A DNA stretch of 64,000 nt. Source: Pseudomonas sp. ABC1 (lineage in GTDB: Bacteria; Pseudomonadota; Gammaproteobacteria; Pseudomonadales; Pseudomonadaceae). Location: positions 1,178,001 through 1,242,000 of the forward strand of contig NZ_CP058349.1 in the NCBI RefSeq assembly GCF_013395055.1, in the 5' to 3' direction. Positions 35,330 through 43,909 of this stretch are shown piece after piece; within the stretch, counting starts at the first letter, position 1; each line of letters starts with the position of its first letter. The position numbers and the translations under genes are program-made. The notes under the pieces are model-generated. The model had not been told where the DNA came from. It ran no database searches and saw only the letters and a list, made by a program, of their open reading frames with translations.

Positions 35330-36415
35330 TTACTTGGAGGTGATCGGGCCCGGCGCCTTGATCTGTTTCATCAGGTCATCGTTCCATTGCCCTTCCACCT
35401 TGACGTGGCCGGCGGCGCCCAGCTCCATCGCCTCGATCAGGTTGTGGTTGACGTAGGCATAGACGCCCGGCTGCTTGAAGGTATACAGCGCCGCCCCCGC
35501 CGAACCGCCACGGATGAACCAGGTTTCCAGGTTCTTCTCCGGCGCATTGGCGAACTTGCCGGTTTCCCAGACCCAGTCGCCGTGCCCGCCGATCAGGTGC
35601 GGACGGGTATCGCGGTTGGCCTGCGAGTGGATGAACAGCACGGTCTCGCCGACCTTGGCGGTCAGAGCGTTATCCCCGGTCAGCGAGCCGACCTTGCCGT
35701 TGAACACCACATGGGTCGGCGTCAGGGTGCGCATCGCATCGCGGGTGTCCTGGAAGCTGGCGCCCAGGCTCGGATAATCCTTGTACTTGCCATCGGCATC
35801 CTTGGGTATGTAGAGGTCGAACTCGCCAATGGTGTAGGCACGGTCGTACTTCAGCGCATTGCCGGCAGGGTCCTTGAGACCATCGCGCGGCAGCACCATG
35901 AGCGTACCGCTCATGCCGGTGACGACGTGCCAGGCGACCATGCCCTCCGGTGCGCAGTGGTAGACGAAGGTGCCGCTACGGTCGGCCTTGAAGCGCAGCA
36001 CCGCCTCCTGGCCCGGCGATACCTGGGTCAGCTTGGCGCCCCCCAGCGCCCCGGTGGCGGCATGGAAGTCGATGTTATGCGGCATGCTGTTGCTGGCCGG
36101 ATTGACCAGCGTCAGTTCCACATAGTCCCCCTCATGCACCACCATGGTCGGCCCCGGCATGGAGCCATCGAAAGTCATGGCCTGCAGGGTGGTGCCCTGG
36201 TTGTCGATGACCATTTTCTTTTCCTCGATGGTCATGCGGAACTGCACCACTTTCGGTTTGCTGCTGGTGGCCTGCTCATGGGCATGCACTTGTGGCGGCG
36301 CCACCAGATCGACCTTGACCCTCTGCAAGCCGTCGGTGGTGTCGGCCAGCAAGGACGTCGCGGGGAACATGAGGGCAAGGGCAGCGGCTACCAACAAGGG
36401 TTTGCAAGCGTTCAT
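35330..36415 (-). CDS. nirK: Copper-containing nitrite reductase (NO-forming)
   Basis: 361 residues; periplasmic reduction of nitrite to NO, the committing step of denitrification. Signal peptide MNACKPLLVAAALALMFPA with cleavage near SLLA. Type 1 copper ligands are in VYHCAPEGMVAWHVVTGMSG, and type 2 copper ligands are in HNIDFHAATG, RPHLIGGHGDWVW and the later VNHNLIEAMELG. Start set at the ATG that yields the signal peptide; a longer frame upstream is not supported. A weak DNR box lies 61 bases upstream. With nirV it forms a two-gene unit divergent from a Crp/Fnr gene. Confidence 0.96.
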   Translation of the reverse strand: MNACKPLLVAAALALMFPATSLLADTTDGLQRVKVDLVAPPQVHAHEQATSSKPKVVQFRMTIEEKKMVIDNQGTTLQAMTFDGSMPGPTMVVHEGDYVELTLVNPASNSMPHNIDFHAATGALGGAKLTQVSPGQEAVLRFKADRSGTFVYHCAPEGMVAWHVVTGMSGTLMVLPRDGLKDPAGNALKYDRAYTIGEFDLYIPKDADGKYKDYPSLGASFQDTRDAMRTLTPTHVVFNGKVGSLTGDNALTAKVGETVLFIHSQANRDTRPHLIGGHGDWVWETGKFANAPEKNLETWFIRGGSAGAALYTFKQPGVYAYVNHNLIEAMELGAAGHVKVEGQWNDDLMKQIKAPGPITSK

Positions 36416-36475
36416 GGCGATCTTCTCTTCTGTGGTTTGTTGCCCCCATTGCAGGACAATCCGCCGATGTCTTCT

Positions 36476-36489
36476 TTGTCCTGGCGCAA
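36476..36489 (-). promoter_or_regulatory. Weak FNR/DNR-like box before nirK
   Basis: TTGTC-CTGG-CGCAA keeps the TTG and CAA ends of the TTGAT-N4-ATCAA consensus but not the inner bases. The distance of about 60 bases to the nirK ATG is suitable. It is much poorer than the three boxes elsewhere in this block. Confidence 0.4.
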
Positions 36490-36588
36490 ACAACGGGGCC
36501 CGGGCGACAACTCGCCACACCCCATCGGGGCACCGACACGGTAGGGTCTGTCCATTCGCACCACCACTCATCCGCCCGACGGAGCCTT

Positions 36589-37287
36589 ATGCCAACCGAC
36601 CGCGACCTGATCAGAAACCTGCCGCTGTTCGCCGCGCTGGACGAGGATGCCCTCGACGAAGCCCTGAGCCACGCCCAGGAATGTCACTTCGAGAAGGGGG
36701 AATATGCCTTCCGCCAGGGTGAACCGGCGCAGTACTTCTTCCTGCTGCTCGGCGGCCACCTGCAGACCCTCCAGGTGACGCCCGCCGGCGAACGCGTGGT
36801 GGTGCGTTATGTGCACGCCGGCGAACTGTTCGGCATCGCCAAGGCCATGGCCCTCAGCACCTACCCGGCCTCGTCCATCGCCGTGGAGAGCAGCCGCGTC
36901 CTGCGCTGGCCGTCCGCCCAGTGGGAAGCCCTCAACCGGGCCTGTGCGCAATTGACCGGGCATGTGGTGCAGACCGTCGGGCAACGCCTGCAGGAGGCCC
37001 ATCAGCGCATTCAGGAACTGTCCACCGAGCGGGTCGAGCAGCGCGTGGCGCACGCTCTGCTGCGCCTGGCGCAACAATCGGGGCGCGCCACCGCCAGTGG
37101 GGTGAGCATCGACTTCCCGCTGTCCCGCCAGGACCTGGCGGAAATGACCGGCACCACCCTGCACACGGTCAGCCGCGTGCTCAGTGCCTGGAAGGAGCAG
37201 GGCCTGCTGCAACTCGGCCGCCAGCATGTCGTGCTGCTCGACCTGCCCGGCCTCTCCCGGCACGCTGAAAGGCAGGAAAGCGACTGA
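36589..37287 (+). CDS. Crp/Fnr-family regulator, divergent from nirK
   Basis: 232 residues. Cyclic-nucleotide-type sensor fold (EKGEYAFRQGEPAQYFFLLLGGHLQTL), long dimer helix, and a C-terminal winged helix-turn-helix (PLSRQDLAEMTGTTLHTVSRVLSAWKEQGLL). The N-terminal cysteine cluster of Fnr is absent, so it is not an iron-sulfur oxygen sensor of that kind. The position between nirK and dnr suggests a denitrification regulator; it may correspond to one of the several Dnr-like proteins of P. stutzeri, but I cannot assign which. 106 bases separate it from dnr. Confidence 0.82.
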   Translation: MPTDRDLIRNLPLFAALDEDALDEALSHAQECHFEKGEYAFRQGEPAQYFFLLLGGHLQTLQVTPAGERVVVRYVHAGELFGIAKAMALSTYPASSIAVESSRVLRWPSAQWEALNRACAQLTGHVVQTVGQRLQEAHQRIQELSTERVEQRVAHALLRLAQQSGRATASGVSIDFPLSRQDLAEMTGTTLHTVSRVLSAWKEQGLLQLGRQHVVLLDLPGLSRHAERQESD

Positions 37288-37293
37288 GCGTCC

Positions 37294-37307
37294 TTGATGC
37301 CCATCAA
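37294..37307 (+). promoter_or_regulatory. Perfect FNR/DNR box before dnr
   Basis: TTGAT-GCCC-ATCAA. A -10 hexamer TAGACT at 37331-37336 has the spacing of a class II Fnr promoter (box centre about 41 bases before the start of transcription). Implies control of dnr by Anr/Fnr or by Dnr itself. Confidence 0.85.
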
Positions 37308-37393
37308 GGACGGCGAACGTGCCCGACCGCTAGACTCCACAGCGCCCAGCCAGCGCATGATCGCTACACACTCCGGAAAATCAGGATGCCCCC

Positions 37394-38071
37394 ATGGTGC
37401 TTCACCGCGTTCACCACCAGATTCTGCGCAGCCACCACCTGTTCGAGCCGCTGGCCGACGAGCAACTGGACGAACTGATCGCCGACAGCCAACTGCTCAG
37501 CCTGGACAAGGGCGACATCCTGTTTCTCCAGGGCGAGCCGGCGCATTCGTTCTTCTTCGTGATCTCCGGCGCAGTGAAAATCTATCGCCTGACCCCGGAT
37601 GGCCAGGAAAAGGTCTTCGAAGTCATCGGCGAACGGCATACCTTCGCCGAGGCGATGATGCTGATGGACACCCCCAACTACGTGGCCTCGTCCCAGGCGT
37701 TGGGCCCGGCGCAGTTGTACCGTTTCCCCAACGCCACCTACATGCGCCTGCTGCAAAGCAACTCGCGGCTGACCTTCGCCCTGCTCGGCAAGCTGTGCAT
37801 CCGCCTGCACCAGCGCATCAACGAGATCGAGACACTGTCGCTGAAGAACGCCACCCACCGGGTAGTGCGCTACCTGCTGACGCAACTGGCACGCGGCGAT
37901 GGCCAAGAACTGGAACTGCCAATGGCCCGACAACTGATCGCCGGGCACCTGTCGATCCAGCCGGAAACCTTTTCCCGCATCATTCGCCGGTTGATCGACG
38001 AGGGCATCATCACGCAGCAGTCGCGCACCATCCAGGTCCTCGACCGGCAGCGCCTGGAACAGTTCGAGTAG
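37394..38071 (+). CDS. dnr: DNR-type NO-responsive Crp/Fnr regulator
   Basis: 225 residues. The sensor half (LDKGDILFLQGEPAHSFFFVISGAVKIYRLTPDGQEKVFEVI, AEAMMLMDTPNYVASSQALGPAQLYRFP) and the helix-turn-helix (QLIAGHLSIQPETFSRIIRRLIDEGII) read like Pseudomonas DNR, which binds haem and NO and activates nir, nor and nos genes through TTGAT-N4-ATCAA boxes. It starts eight bases after AGGA. Such a box precedes dnr and norC and lies between norQ and the cytochrome gene, so it is probably the local master regulator. Confidence 0.9.
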   Translation: MVLHRVHHQILRSHHLFEPLADEQLDELIADSQLLSLDKGDILFLQGEPAHSFFFVISGAVKIYRLTPDGQEKVFEVIGERHTFAEAMMLMDTPNYVASSQALGPAQLYRFPNATYMRLLQSNSRLTFALLGKLCIRLHQRINEIETLSLKNATHRVVRYLLTQLARGDGQELELPMARQLIAGHLSIQPETFSRIIRRLIDEGIITQQSRTIQVLDRQRLEQFE

Positions 38072-38075
38072 CACC

Positions 38076-38258
38076 ATGACCTCACGCACCTGCCTCTACT
38101 GCCAGCGTCCGCAACCCGAACAGGGCGACACCTGCACCGACTGCGGCATGCCACTGCCAACCCACCGTCCGCAACAGCGCCGGCAGCGGCGCTTCCTGTG
38201 GTTCTGTATCGCACTCTCGCTGTTCTGCCTGGTGATGATCGTCTGGCTGCCCCGGTAG
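38076..38258 (+). CDS. Small zinc-ribbon protein with C-terminal membrane anchor
   Basis: 60 residues, four bases after dnr and surely co-transcribed. Two CxxC pairs form a zinc ribbon (CLYCQRPQPEQGDTCTDCGMP), followed by a basic stretch and one transmembrane helix (FLWFCIALSLFCLVMIVWL). It resembles the short protein annotated DnrP in other pseudomonads, from memory only. Function unknown. Confidence 0.75.
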   Translation: MTSRTCLYCQRPQPEQGDTCTDCGMPLPTHRPQQRRQRRFLWFCIALSLFCLVMIVWLPR

Positions 38259-38270
38259 GGCAGCCCGCGA

Positions 38271-40112
38271 CTAACCGACCGTCAATTGCCGATAAAGCTG
38301 CGGCAGATAGGTCGGCAGGTCCTGTGGTCGCTCAATCAGCACATGGCCGCTGGCGCCGAACATATACGGCAGGTAGTCGCCGGCCTGCTGGTCGATGGTG
38401 ATGCAGAACGGCAACACACCGGCCCGCCGCGCCTCCAGCACCGCTTCGCGGGTGTCCTCGACGCCATAGCGGCCTTCGTAGAGGTCGAGGTCGTTGGGCT
38501 TGCCATCGGTGACCAGCAACAACAGGCGCTGGCGTTGCGGGCGCTGCTGGAGCAGGCGGGTGGCCTGGCGGATCGCCGCCCCCATGCGTGTGTAGTAGCC
38601 CGGTCGCAAGGCCAGGATGCGCCCGCGCGCCTGCTCGTCGTAACCCTGGCCGAAGGCCTTCAGCTCCTGCATGCGCACCTGCTGGCGCCGCAGCGAGGAA
38701 AAACCGTAGAGGGCGAAGTCGTCGCGCGCCGCCGTCAATGCTTCGGCGAACAGCAGCAGGCTGTCGACGATGACATCGATGACCCGTTGCTGGTCGTTCA
38801 GGTGCGATTCGGTGGACATCGACAGGTCGGCCAGCAGCAGGCAGGTCAACTCCCGGCGCGTGCGTCGCTGTTCGAGGAACAAGCCTTTTTCCTGCGCCTG
38901 TCCCTGGCGACGCTGCACATGAAAGTCCAGCCAGGCGGCCAGGTCCGTCTCGCTGCCCTGGGGCTGCTGGCGTCGCCACTGGCGGTCATTGCGCAGCACT
39001 TCGAACTGCCGCCGCAGACGCCTCGCCGCCGGCGCCAGTCGCACCGGCAAGGGCGCCGCCTCGGCGGCTCGCGGGTGGAACATCTGCACGCAGGCATGAC
39101 GTTCGCGCAGCGCGCCCAGGCGGTAATCCCACTCCGGCAGCGGCAGGCCTTCACCCAGCGGCAGGTCGTCCTGTTCCGCCGCCGGCAGGTCCAGGTCGAG
39201 GTGCAGCCCACCGCCCTTGCGCGTGCGCTGGCGCGACAGGGACAACTCGTCGAGGTCCTCGGCGACGCGGGCGGCGTCCAGGTCTTCGCTGTCATCGTTG
39301 CAGCGGTCCAGTTGCACATGCTCCGACCAACTGAACAGGTTCTCCAGGCGGAACAGCAGCAACCCACCCTTGCCACTGCCGTCATCGGTGCGCGAGGCAC
39401 GCTTGCGTAGCGAGCGCTTGCCGCCATTGGGGTTGGCGGCGCTGCCCTCGCCCTCCTCCAGCAACTCGCTGGCGCTATTGCGCGCCTGGCCCTGGGGCGG
39501 ATACAGCCATAACGACACAGGCCAGGGTGCCTGCTCGTCATGGGCGAAAGATTCGATGCTGCCCGGCTCGCGCAACGCCTGGCGCAGGTCGCGCTCCAGG
39601 GCCGCCGCCGCCGTCGGCAGGCTTTCCACAGGCGGCCGCAAGCGCAGGTGCGCGTCGACCAGCCGTCGGTAACGTGGCTGCAACGCCGGATAGCGTTGCA
39701 GCAATGTATGCACCCAGCGCTGGTTGTCCCGCCCCCAATGGCGCATGCCATCGGCGACCGCGGCCAGCATCGCCAGCCAGCGATACAGTTCGCGGTTCAA
39801 TTCGCGGGTGGGGAATACCGCCAGGCTGGGCGGCAAGCGCAGGTTCTGCTCATCGCACCAGGCCACCGGCATCTGCCGGCAGGTGCCGGCGACCTGTTGC
39901 AACAGGCTGCGGCGCAGCAGCAGGTCGCGCGGCTGCGCGGCCTCCAGCTGGACGCCACTGGCACCACCCAGTGCGTGGTACAGCAAGGCCAGTGAGCGTT
40001 GCATCTGCGCTAGCTCGACCCGTGCGTGGCCGAAATCCGGGTCGGCACGGCGCGTGATGAAACGGTGCCAGGCAGCGCCTACCCACTCCTCGACCTCGAT
40101 ACTGAACGTCAT
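38271..40112 (-). CDS. norD: NorD, von Willebrand A-domain protein for NO reductase assembly
   Basis: 613 residues. Start at the ATG giving MTFSIEVEEWVGAAWHRF. The C-terminal 200 residues are a VWA domain with the metal-site motif LLADLSMSTESH (DxSxS) and LLLLVTDGKPNDLDLYEGRYG. The middle is acidic and low in complexity. NorD works with the AAA protein NorQ to activate NorBC by inserting its non-haem iron. It is separated from norB by 94 bases that carry a repeat. Confidence 0.93.
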   Translation of the reverse strand: MTFSIEVEEWVGAAWHRFITRRADPDFGHARVELAQMQRSLALLYHALGGASGVQLEAAQPRDLLLRRSLLQQVAGTCRQMPVAWCDEQNLRLPPSLAVFPTRELNRELYRWLAMLAAVADGMRHWGRDNQRWVHTLLQRYPALQPRYRRLVDAHLRLRPPVESLPTAAAALERDLRQALREPGSIESFAHDEQAPWPVSLWLYPPQGQARNSASELLEEGEGSAANPNGGKRSLRKRASRTDDGSGKGGLLLFRLENLFSWSEHVQLDRCNDDSEDLDAARVAEDLDELSLSRQRTRKGGGLHLDLDLPAAEQDDLPLGEGLPLPEWDYRLGALRERHACVQMFHPRAAEAAPLPVRLAPAARRLRRQFEVLRNDRQWRRQQPQGSETDLAAWLDFHVQRRQGQAQEKGLFLEQRRTRRELTCLLLADLSMSTESHLNDQQRVIDVIVDSLLLFAEALTAARDDFALYGFSSLRRQQVRMQELKAFGQGYDEQARGRILALRPGYYTRMGAAIRQATRLLQQRPQRQRLLLLVTDGKPNDLDLYEGRYGVEDTREAVLEARRAGVLPFCITIDQQAGDYLPYMFGASGHVLIERPQDLPTYLPQLYRQLTVG

Positions 40113-40137
40113 GACCACTCCCAATGATCGACACCAC

Positions 40138-40202
40138 GTAGGGTGCGCCGCGCGCACCACAGGGGATGCGCATCGCCTATTGGTGCGCGCGGCGCACCCT
40201 AC
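40138..40202. repeat. GTAGGGTGCGC repeat, inverted pair between norB and norD
   Basis: GTAGGGTGCGCCGCGCGCACC and GGTGCGCGCGGCGCACCCTAC face each other in the norB-norD gap. The resulting long hairpin could reduce transcription into norD or protect norCB mRNA ends. Confidence 0.8.
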
Positions 40203-40206
40203 GCGG

Positions 40207-41613
40207 TCAAGCGGCTTTAGCCATACGCCCGCGCTGGACGAAGCTCAGCAGGTAGCACAGCAAGCCGATGGCGAAGCCGACCCCGGCCACCAGACGCATC
40301 CAGAAGTAGGGTGCCAGTTGGTCCATGGTGGCCATGAAAGCCATCGCCTCGTCATCCGCCGGCCAGCGTTGCAGCCAGATCTGCACGGCGCCGGCGACGG
40401 TCAGCAGCAGGGTGATCGCCACCATCGACAGGGTCATCAGCCAGAAGCCCCAGATCTCGATGCGCTGCGCACGCTCGTCCGGCGCTTCACCAATTCCGCG
40501 CAGGCGCGGCATGGCGTAGGAGATCATGGTCATGACGATCATCGCGTAGGCACCGTAGAAGGCCAGGTGGCCGTGGGCGGCGGTCAGTTGCGTACCGTGG
40601 GTGTAGTAGTTGACCGGTGCCAGGGTGTGCAGGAAGCCCCACACGCCGGCGCCGAAGAAGGCTGTGACGGTGGTACCCAGCGCCCACAGACCAGCGGCCC
40701 GGTTGGGGTGTTCACGACGACGGCGGCGCACCATGTTGAAGGCGAACAGCACCATGGCGAAGAACGGTAGTGGCTCCAGCGCGGAGAACACCGAGCCCAG
40801 CCACAGCCAGACACCTGGCGCACCGATCCAGAAGTAGTGGTGCCCGGTACCGATGATGCCGGTGATCAGGGCCATGGCGATGATCACGTAGAGCCATTTC
40901 TCGATCACTTCACGGTCGACTCCAGTGACCTTGATCAGCACGAAGGCCAGCATCGAACCCATGATCAGTTCCCACACGCCTTCCACCCACAGATGCACCA
41001 CCCACCACCAGTAGAACTTGTCGCGGGTGAGGTTTTCCGGGTTGAAGAAGGAGAACAGGAACATCACCGCCAGACCGATCAGGCCGGTCATCATGACCAC
41101 GCTGACGGTGGTCTTGCGCCCTTTCAGCAGCGTCATGCCGATGTTGTAGAGGAAGCCCAGGGCCACCACCACGATACCGGCCTTGGTAATGGTCGGCTGC
41201 TCGAGGAACTCTCGCCCCATCGTCGGCAGCAACTCGTTACCGGTGATCCTGGCGAGGGTGGCGTAAGGCACCGCCAGGTAGCCGATGATGGTCAGCACGC
41301 CGGCCACGGCGAACACCCAGAACAGGATGATCGCCAGTTTCGGGCTGTGCAGCTCACGGTCGGCTTCCTCGGGGATCAGGTAATAAGCCGCCCCCATGAA
41401 GCCGAACAGCAGCCAGACGATCAGCAGGTTGGTGTGCACCATGCGCGCCACGTTGAACGGGATCAACGGGAACAGGAAATCACCGATCACGTACTGCAGC
41501 CCCATGATCAGGCCGAACAGGATCTGCCCGACGAACAGCATGAGGGCGAACACGAAGTAAGGTTTGGCCACGGATTGCGAGGCGAATTTAAGGTGCGGAT
41601 TGGCAGTACTCAT
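40207..41613 (-). CDS. norB: Nitric oxide reductase, catalytic subunit B
   Basis: 468 residues, inner-membrane haem b/b3-Fe(B) subunit that reduces 2 NO to N2O. About twelve hydrophobic helices. Haem-copper-oxidase-type histidines are seen in MVHTNLLIVWLLFGFMGAAYYL, VVHLWVEGVWELIMGSML and IIGTGHHYFWIG, and then HGHLAFYGAYAMIVM. The glutamates WVEGVWE typical of NorB are present. Starts three bases after the norC stop. Confidence 0.97.
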   Translation of the reverse strand: MSTANPHLKFASQSVAKPYFVFALMLFVGQILFGLIMGLQYVIGDFLFPLIPFNVARMVHTNLLIVWLLFGFMGAAYYLIPEEADRELHSPKLAIILFWVFAVAGVLTIIGYLAVPYATLARITGNELLPTMGREFLEQPTITKAGIVVVALGFLYNIGMTLLKGRKTTVSVVMMTGLIGLAVMFLFSFFNPENLTRDKFYWWWVVHLWVEGVWELIMGSMLAFVLIKVTGVDREVIEKWLYVIIAMALITGIIGTGHHYFWIGAPGVWLWLGSVFSALEPLPFFAMVLFAFNMVRRRRREHPNRAAGLWALGTTVTAFFGAGVWGFLHTLAPVNYYTHGTQLTAAHGHLAFYGAYAMIVMTMISYAMPRLRGIGEAPDERAQRIEIWGFWLMTLSMVAITLLLTVAGAVQIWLQRWPADDEAMAFMATMDQLAPYFWMRLVAGVGFAIGLLCYLLSFVQRGRMAKAA

Positions 41614-41616
41614 TTC

Positions 41617-42057
41617 TCAGCCCTCCCTGTTTGGCGGCCAGTCGTTGGTGTCGATCTTCGAGGTCCACTTGAGGAACTCGGCAAGATCGTTCACTTCCCG
41701 CTCGCTCAGATTGAATTGCGGCATCGCGCGGCGCCCCGGCACGTTCAGCGGCTGGGCACCCATCCAGGCGTGCAGGAAGCCGTTGAACTGCTCTTCGCCG
41801 CCCCGGCGCTGGAAGACGTTGCCCAGCTCCGGCGCGAAGTAGGCGCCCTCGCCCAGCAGCGTGTGGCAGCCGATGCAGTTGTTCTGCTCCCAGACCAGCT
41901 TGCCGCGCACCACCGACTCGTTCATCAAGTGCTCATTGGTGCGTTCGGGCAGGGTTTGCTCGGTATGGAAGGTCAAGGCCAGAAATACCAGGATGAAGAA
42001 CAGGCTTCCTCCGAAGTAGATATTTCTGGCCATCCCCTTGGTGAAGGTTTCCGACAT
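41617..42057 (-). CDS. norC: Nitric oxide reductase, cytochrome c subunit C
   Basis: 146 residues: an N-terminal transmembrane anchor (NIYFGGSLFFILVFLALTF) and a periplasmic haem c domain with CIGCH (NNCIGCHTLLGEGAYFAPEL) and the distal methionine in AMPQFNLSE. Of two adjacent ATGs the inner one (MSETFTKGMARN) has the correct distance from GAGGA. Passes electrons to NorB. A perfect DNR box and a GAGAAT -10 (42086-42091) precede it. Confidence 0.96.
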   Translation of the reverse strand: MSETFTKGMARNIYFGGSLFFILVFLALTFHTEQTLPERTNEHLMNESVVRGKLVWEQNNCIGCHTLLGEGAYFAPELGNVFQRRGGEEQFNGFLHAWMGAQPLNVPGRRAMPQFNLSEREVNDLAEFLKWTSKIDTNDWPPNREG

Positions 42058-42114
42058 GGTCATGTCCTCATGGCTTGGCGGGGCCATTCTCGGGCGCGGC
42101 CCGGACAAAACCGC

Positions 42115-42128
42115 TTGATGACGATCAA
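42115..42128 (-). promoter_or_regulatory. Perfect FNR/DNR box of norCB, overlapping the norF stop
   Basis: TTGAT-GACG-ATCAA. The box centre is about 41 bases from the start of transcription expected from the -10 GAGAAT (42086-42091, minus strand). It overlaps the last codons of norF, so norCB has its own promoter inside the nor gene string. Confidence 0.88.
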
Positions 42129-42358
42129 GAAGCCAGAAACAGGGCCAGTGCCATGCACAACGACCAGCACAACAGCAGCGCACGCCATGGCCCACGCACC
42201 GGGCGCAGCTCCATGAAACCGTCGATGATCAGCCAGGCCTTGCCCAGCGCCAGCACCACCAATGCCAGCGCGGTCCAGTGGGGAACGGGCGCGGCGACCA
42301 GCCCCAGGCTGCACAGCGACAGCAGGAGCAGGCCCGCCCAGCACAACAGGATGCCCAT
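42125..42358 (-). CDS. norF: Small membrane protein NorF
   Basis: 77 residues with two to three hydrophobic helices (MGILLCWAGLLLLSLCSLGL, LALVVLALGKAWLIIDGFMEL, WRALLLCWSLCMALALFL). It resembles the cytochrome oxidase subunit IV-like proteins found with NorE. The central AWLIIDGFMELR is typical. It follows norE by five bases. The exact role in NO reduction is accessory. Confidence 0.82.
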   Translation of the reverse strand: MGILLCWAGLLLLSLCSLGLVAAPVPHWTALALVVLALGKAWLIIDGFMELRPVRGPWRALLLCWSLCMALALFLAS

Positions 42359-42363
42359 CGTCC

Positions 42364-42942
42364 TTACCTTTGCAGATAGAGCAGCGGAAACAGCAGCACC
42401 CAGACCAGATCGATCATGTGCCAATAGAGCACGCAGGACTCCAGCTCACTGTGCCGCCCACGGTCATAGACGCCTCGGCGGCAGCGCAGCGCCAGCCAGC
42501 CGAACAGCAGCAGGCCGGGCAGTACGTGCAGGAAGTGGAAGCCACTGAGAATCCAGTAGAGGGTGAAGAAGCGGTCGTACTCCAGCCCCAGGCCGGCATC
42601 GAGCAGGTGCGCGTACTCGCGCCCTTTCAGCACGACGTAGATGCAGCCGCACGCCAGCGCGGCCAGCAGCCAGCCACAGGCATCGCGCCCACACCCCCGG
42701 CGCACCAGCAGCATCGCACGGGCCGCGAAGAAGCCCGAGGTCAGCAGGCTCAGGGTCAGCGCCAGGCCGGTGGAACCATCCAGCAGCGCCCGGCTGGTGG
42801 CAAAGGCTGACCCGGACACACGCTGGGTGACGGCGAAGGTCATGATCAGCAGGCCGAAGACCGTCAGTTCGGCCAGGATGAAGAACCACATGGCCAGGTC
42901 ACCCGGCAGCCGTTTCTCCAGTTCGTCAGCCGAAGTGGACAT
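42364..42942 (-). CDS. norE: NorE, cytochrome c oxidase subunit III-like protein
   Basis: 192 residues with five hydrophobic helices. It has the subunit III features LAMWFFILAELTVFGLLI at the start and TLYWILSGFHFLHVLPGLLL and YWHMIDLVWVLLFPLLYL at the end. Accessory protein of NO reductase, needed for full activity in other species. Its start overlaps norQ by 17 bases. Confidence 0.9.
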   Translation of the reverse strand: MSTSADELEKRLPGDLAMWFFILAELTVFGLLIMTFAVTQRVSGSAFATSRALLDGSTGLALTLSLLTSGFFAARAMLLVRRGCGRDACGWLLAALACGCIYVVLKGREYAHLLDAGLGLEYDRFFTLYWILSGFHFLHVLPGLLLFGWLALRCRRGVYDRGRHSELESCVLYWHMIDLVWVLLFPLLYLQR

Positions 42943-43717
42943 CGACCAGTTCCATCAGCGCAGCGACCGTCTGCACATCGTCCGAGAGCGGCTCGGCCAG
43001 GCAGGCCAGGCAGGCGCTGCGCACGTCCATGCCGGCACCGATCAGGCGGGCGGCATAGATCAGCAGCCGGGTCGAGGCGACCTCCTGCAGATCGTGCTGC
43101 TCCAGGCGCCGCACATCCTGGCCCAGACCGACCAGTTGCCGCGCCAGCGCCTCGCTCACGCCGGCTTCGCGGGCGACGATGGGCCACTCGTGCTCGGCGT
43201 CGGGATAGTCGAAGCGCAAGGCCACGAACCGCTGGCGGGTGCTTGGCTTCATGCCCTTGAGCAGGTTCTGGTAGCCGGGATTGTAGGACACCACCAGCAT
43301 GAAGCCGGGAGGCGCCTGCAAGGTCTCTCCGGTGCGTTCCAGGTACAGCTCGCGGCGATCATCGGCCAGCGGGTGCAGCACCACCACCGTGTCCTGCCGC
43401 GCCTCGACCACTTCGTCGAGGTAACAGATGCCCCCTTCACGCACGGCGCGCGTCAGCGGCCCATCCTGCCACCAGGTGCCCTCACTGCCGATCAGGTGGC
43501 GGCCGACCAGGTCGGCGGCGGTCAGGTCGTCATGGCAGGCCACGGTATACAGCGGCAGGCGCAGGCGCTGCGCCATGTGCTGCACGAAACGGGTCTTGCC
43601 GCAGCCGGTCGGCCCCTTGATCAGCACCGGCATGCGCTGCTGCCAGGCCTGCTCGAACAGACGCTGTTCGTCACCCTGCACCTGATAGAAAGGCGCCCCC
43701 TCGACCATCGCCTGCAT
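42926..43717 (-). CDS. norQ: NorQ, MoxR-type AAA ATPase
   Basis: 263 residues. Walker A GPTGCGKTRFVQHMA, Walker B ICYLDEVVEA, sensor region VVSYNPGYQNLLKGMKPSTRQRF. This is the NorQ/CbbQ group that partners VWA proteins; with NorD it matures NO reductase. First gene of the norQEF-CBD string; a DNR-type box lies about 80 bases upstream and is shared with the divergent cytochrome gene. Confidence 0.94.
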   Translation of the reverse strand: MQAMVEGAPFYQVQGDEQRLFEQAWQQRMPVLIKGPTGCGKTRFVQHMAQRLRLPLYTVACHDDLTAADLVGRHLIGSEGTWWQDGPLTRAVREGGICYLDEVVEARQDTVVVLHPLADDRRELYLERTGETLQAPPGFMLVVSYNPGYQNLLKGMKPSTRQRFVALRFDYPDAEHEWPIVAREAGVSEALARQLVGLGQDVRRLEQHDLQEVASTRLLIYAARLIGAGMDVRSACLACLAEPLSDDVQTVAALMELVDVHFG

Positions 43718-43798
43718 AACGCCTCCACGCGGTATTCATTTGCCTGATCGCACGCTAGGGGCTGGCCAGGAAGGCCTCAAGCGCTACGCGGAGGAGAC

Positions 43799-43812
43799 TT
43801 GATTGCGGTCAA
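43799..43812. promoter_or_regulatory. FNR/DNR box between norQ and a cytochrome c gene
   Basis: TTGAT-TGCG-GTCAA, one mismatch to consensus. Towards the cytochrome a -10 TATGAT (43836-43841) has class II spacing. Towards norQ the -10 is poor (TAGCGT). Confidence 0.8.
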
Positions 43813-43909
43813 GCGGCCAGGCAAATGGCCCTGTATATGATCGGAACCAGATAAAGAGCATGCCGCTGCCAGGCAGACGGCAAGCCATCCAGTCGATGAG
43901 GGAATGATC

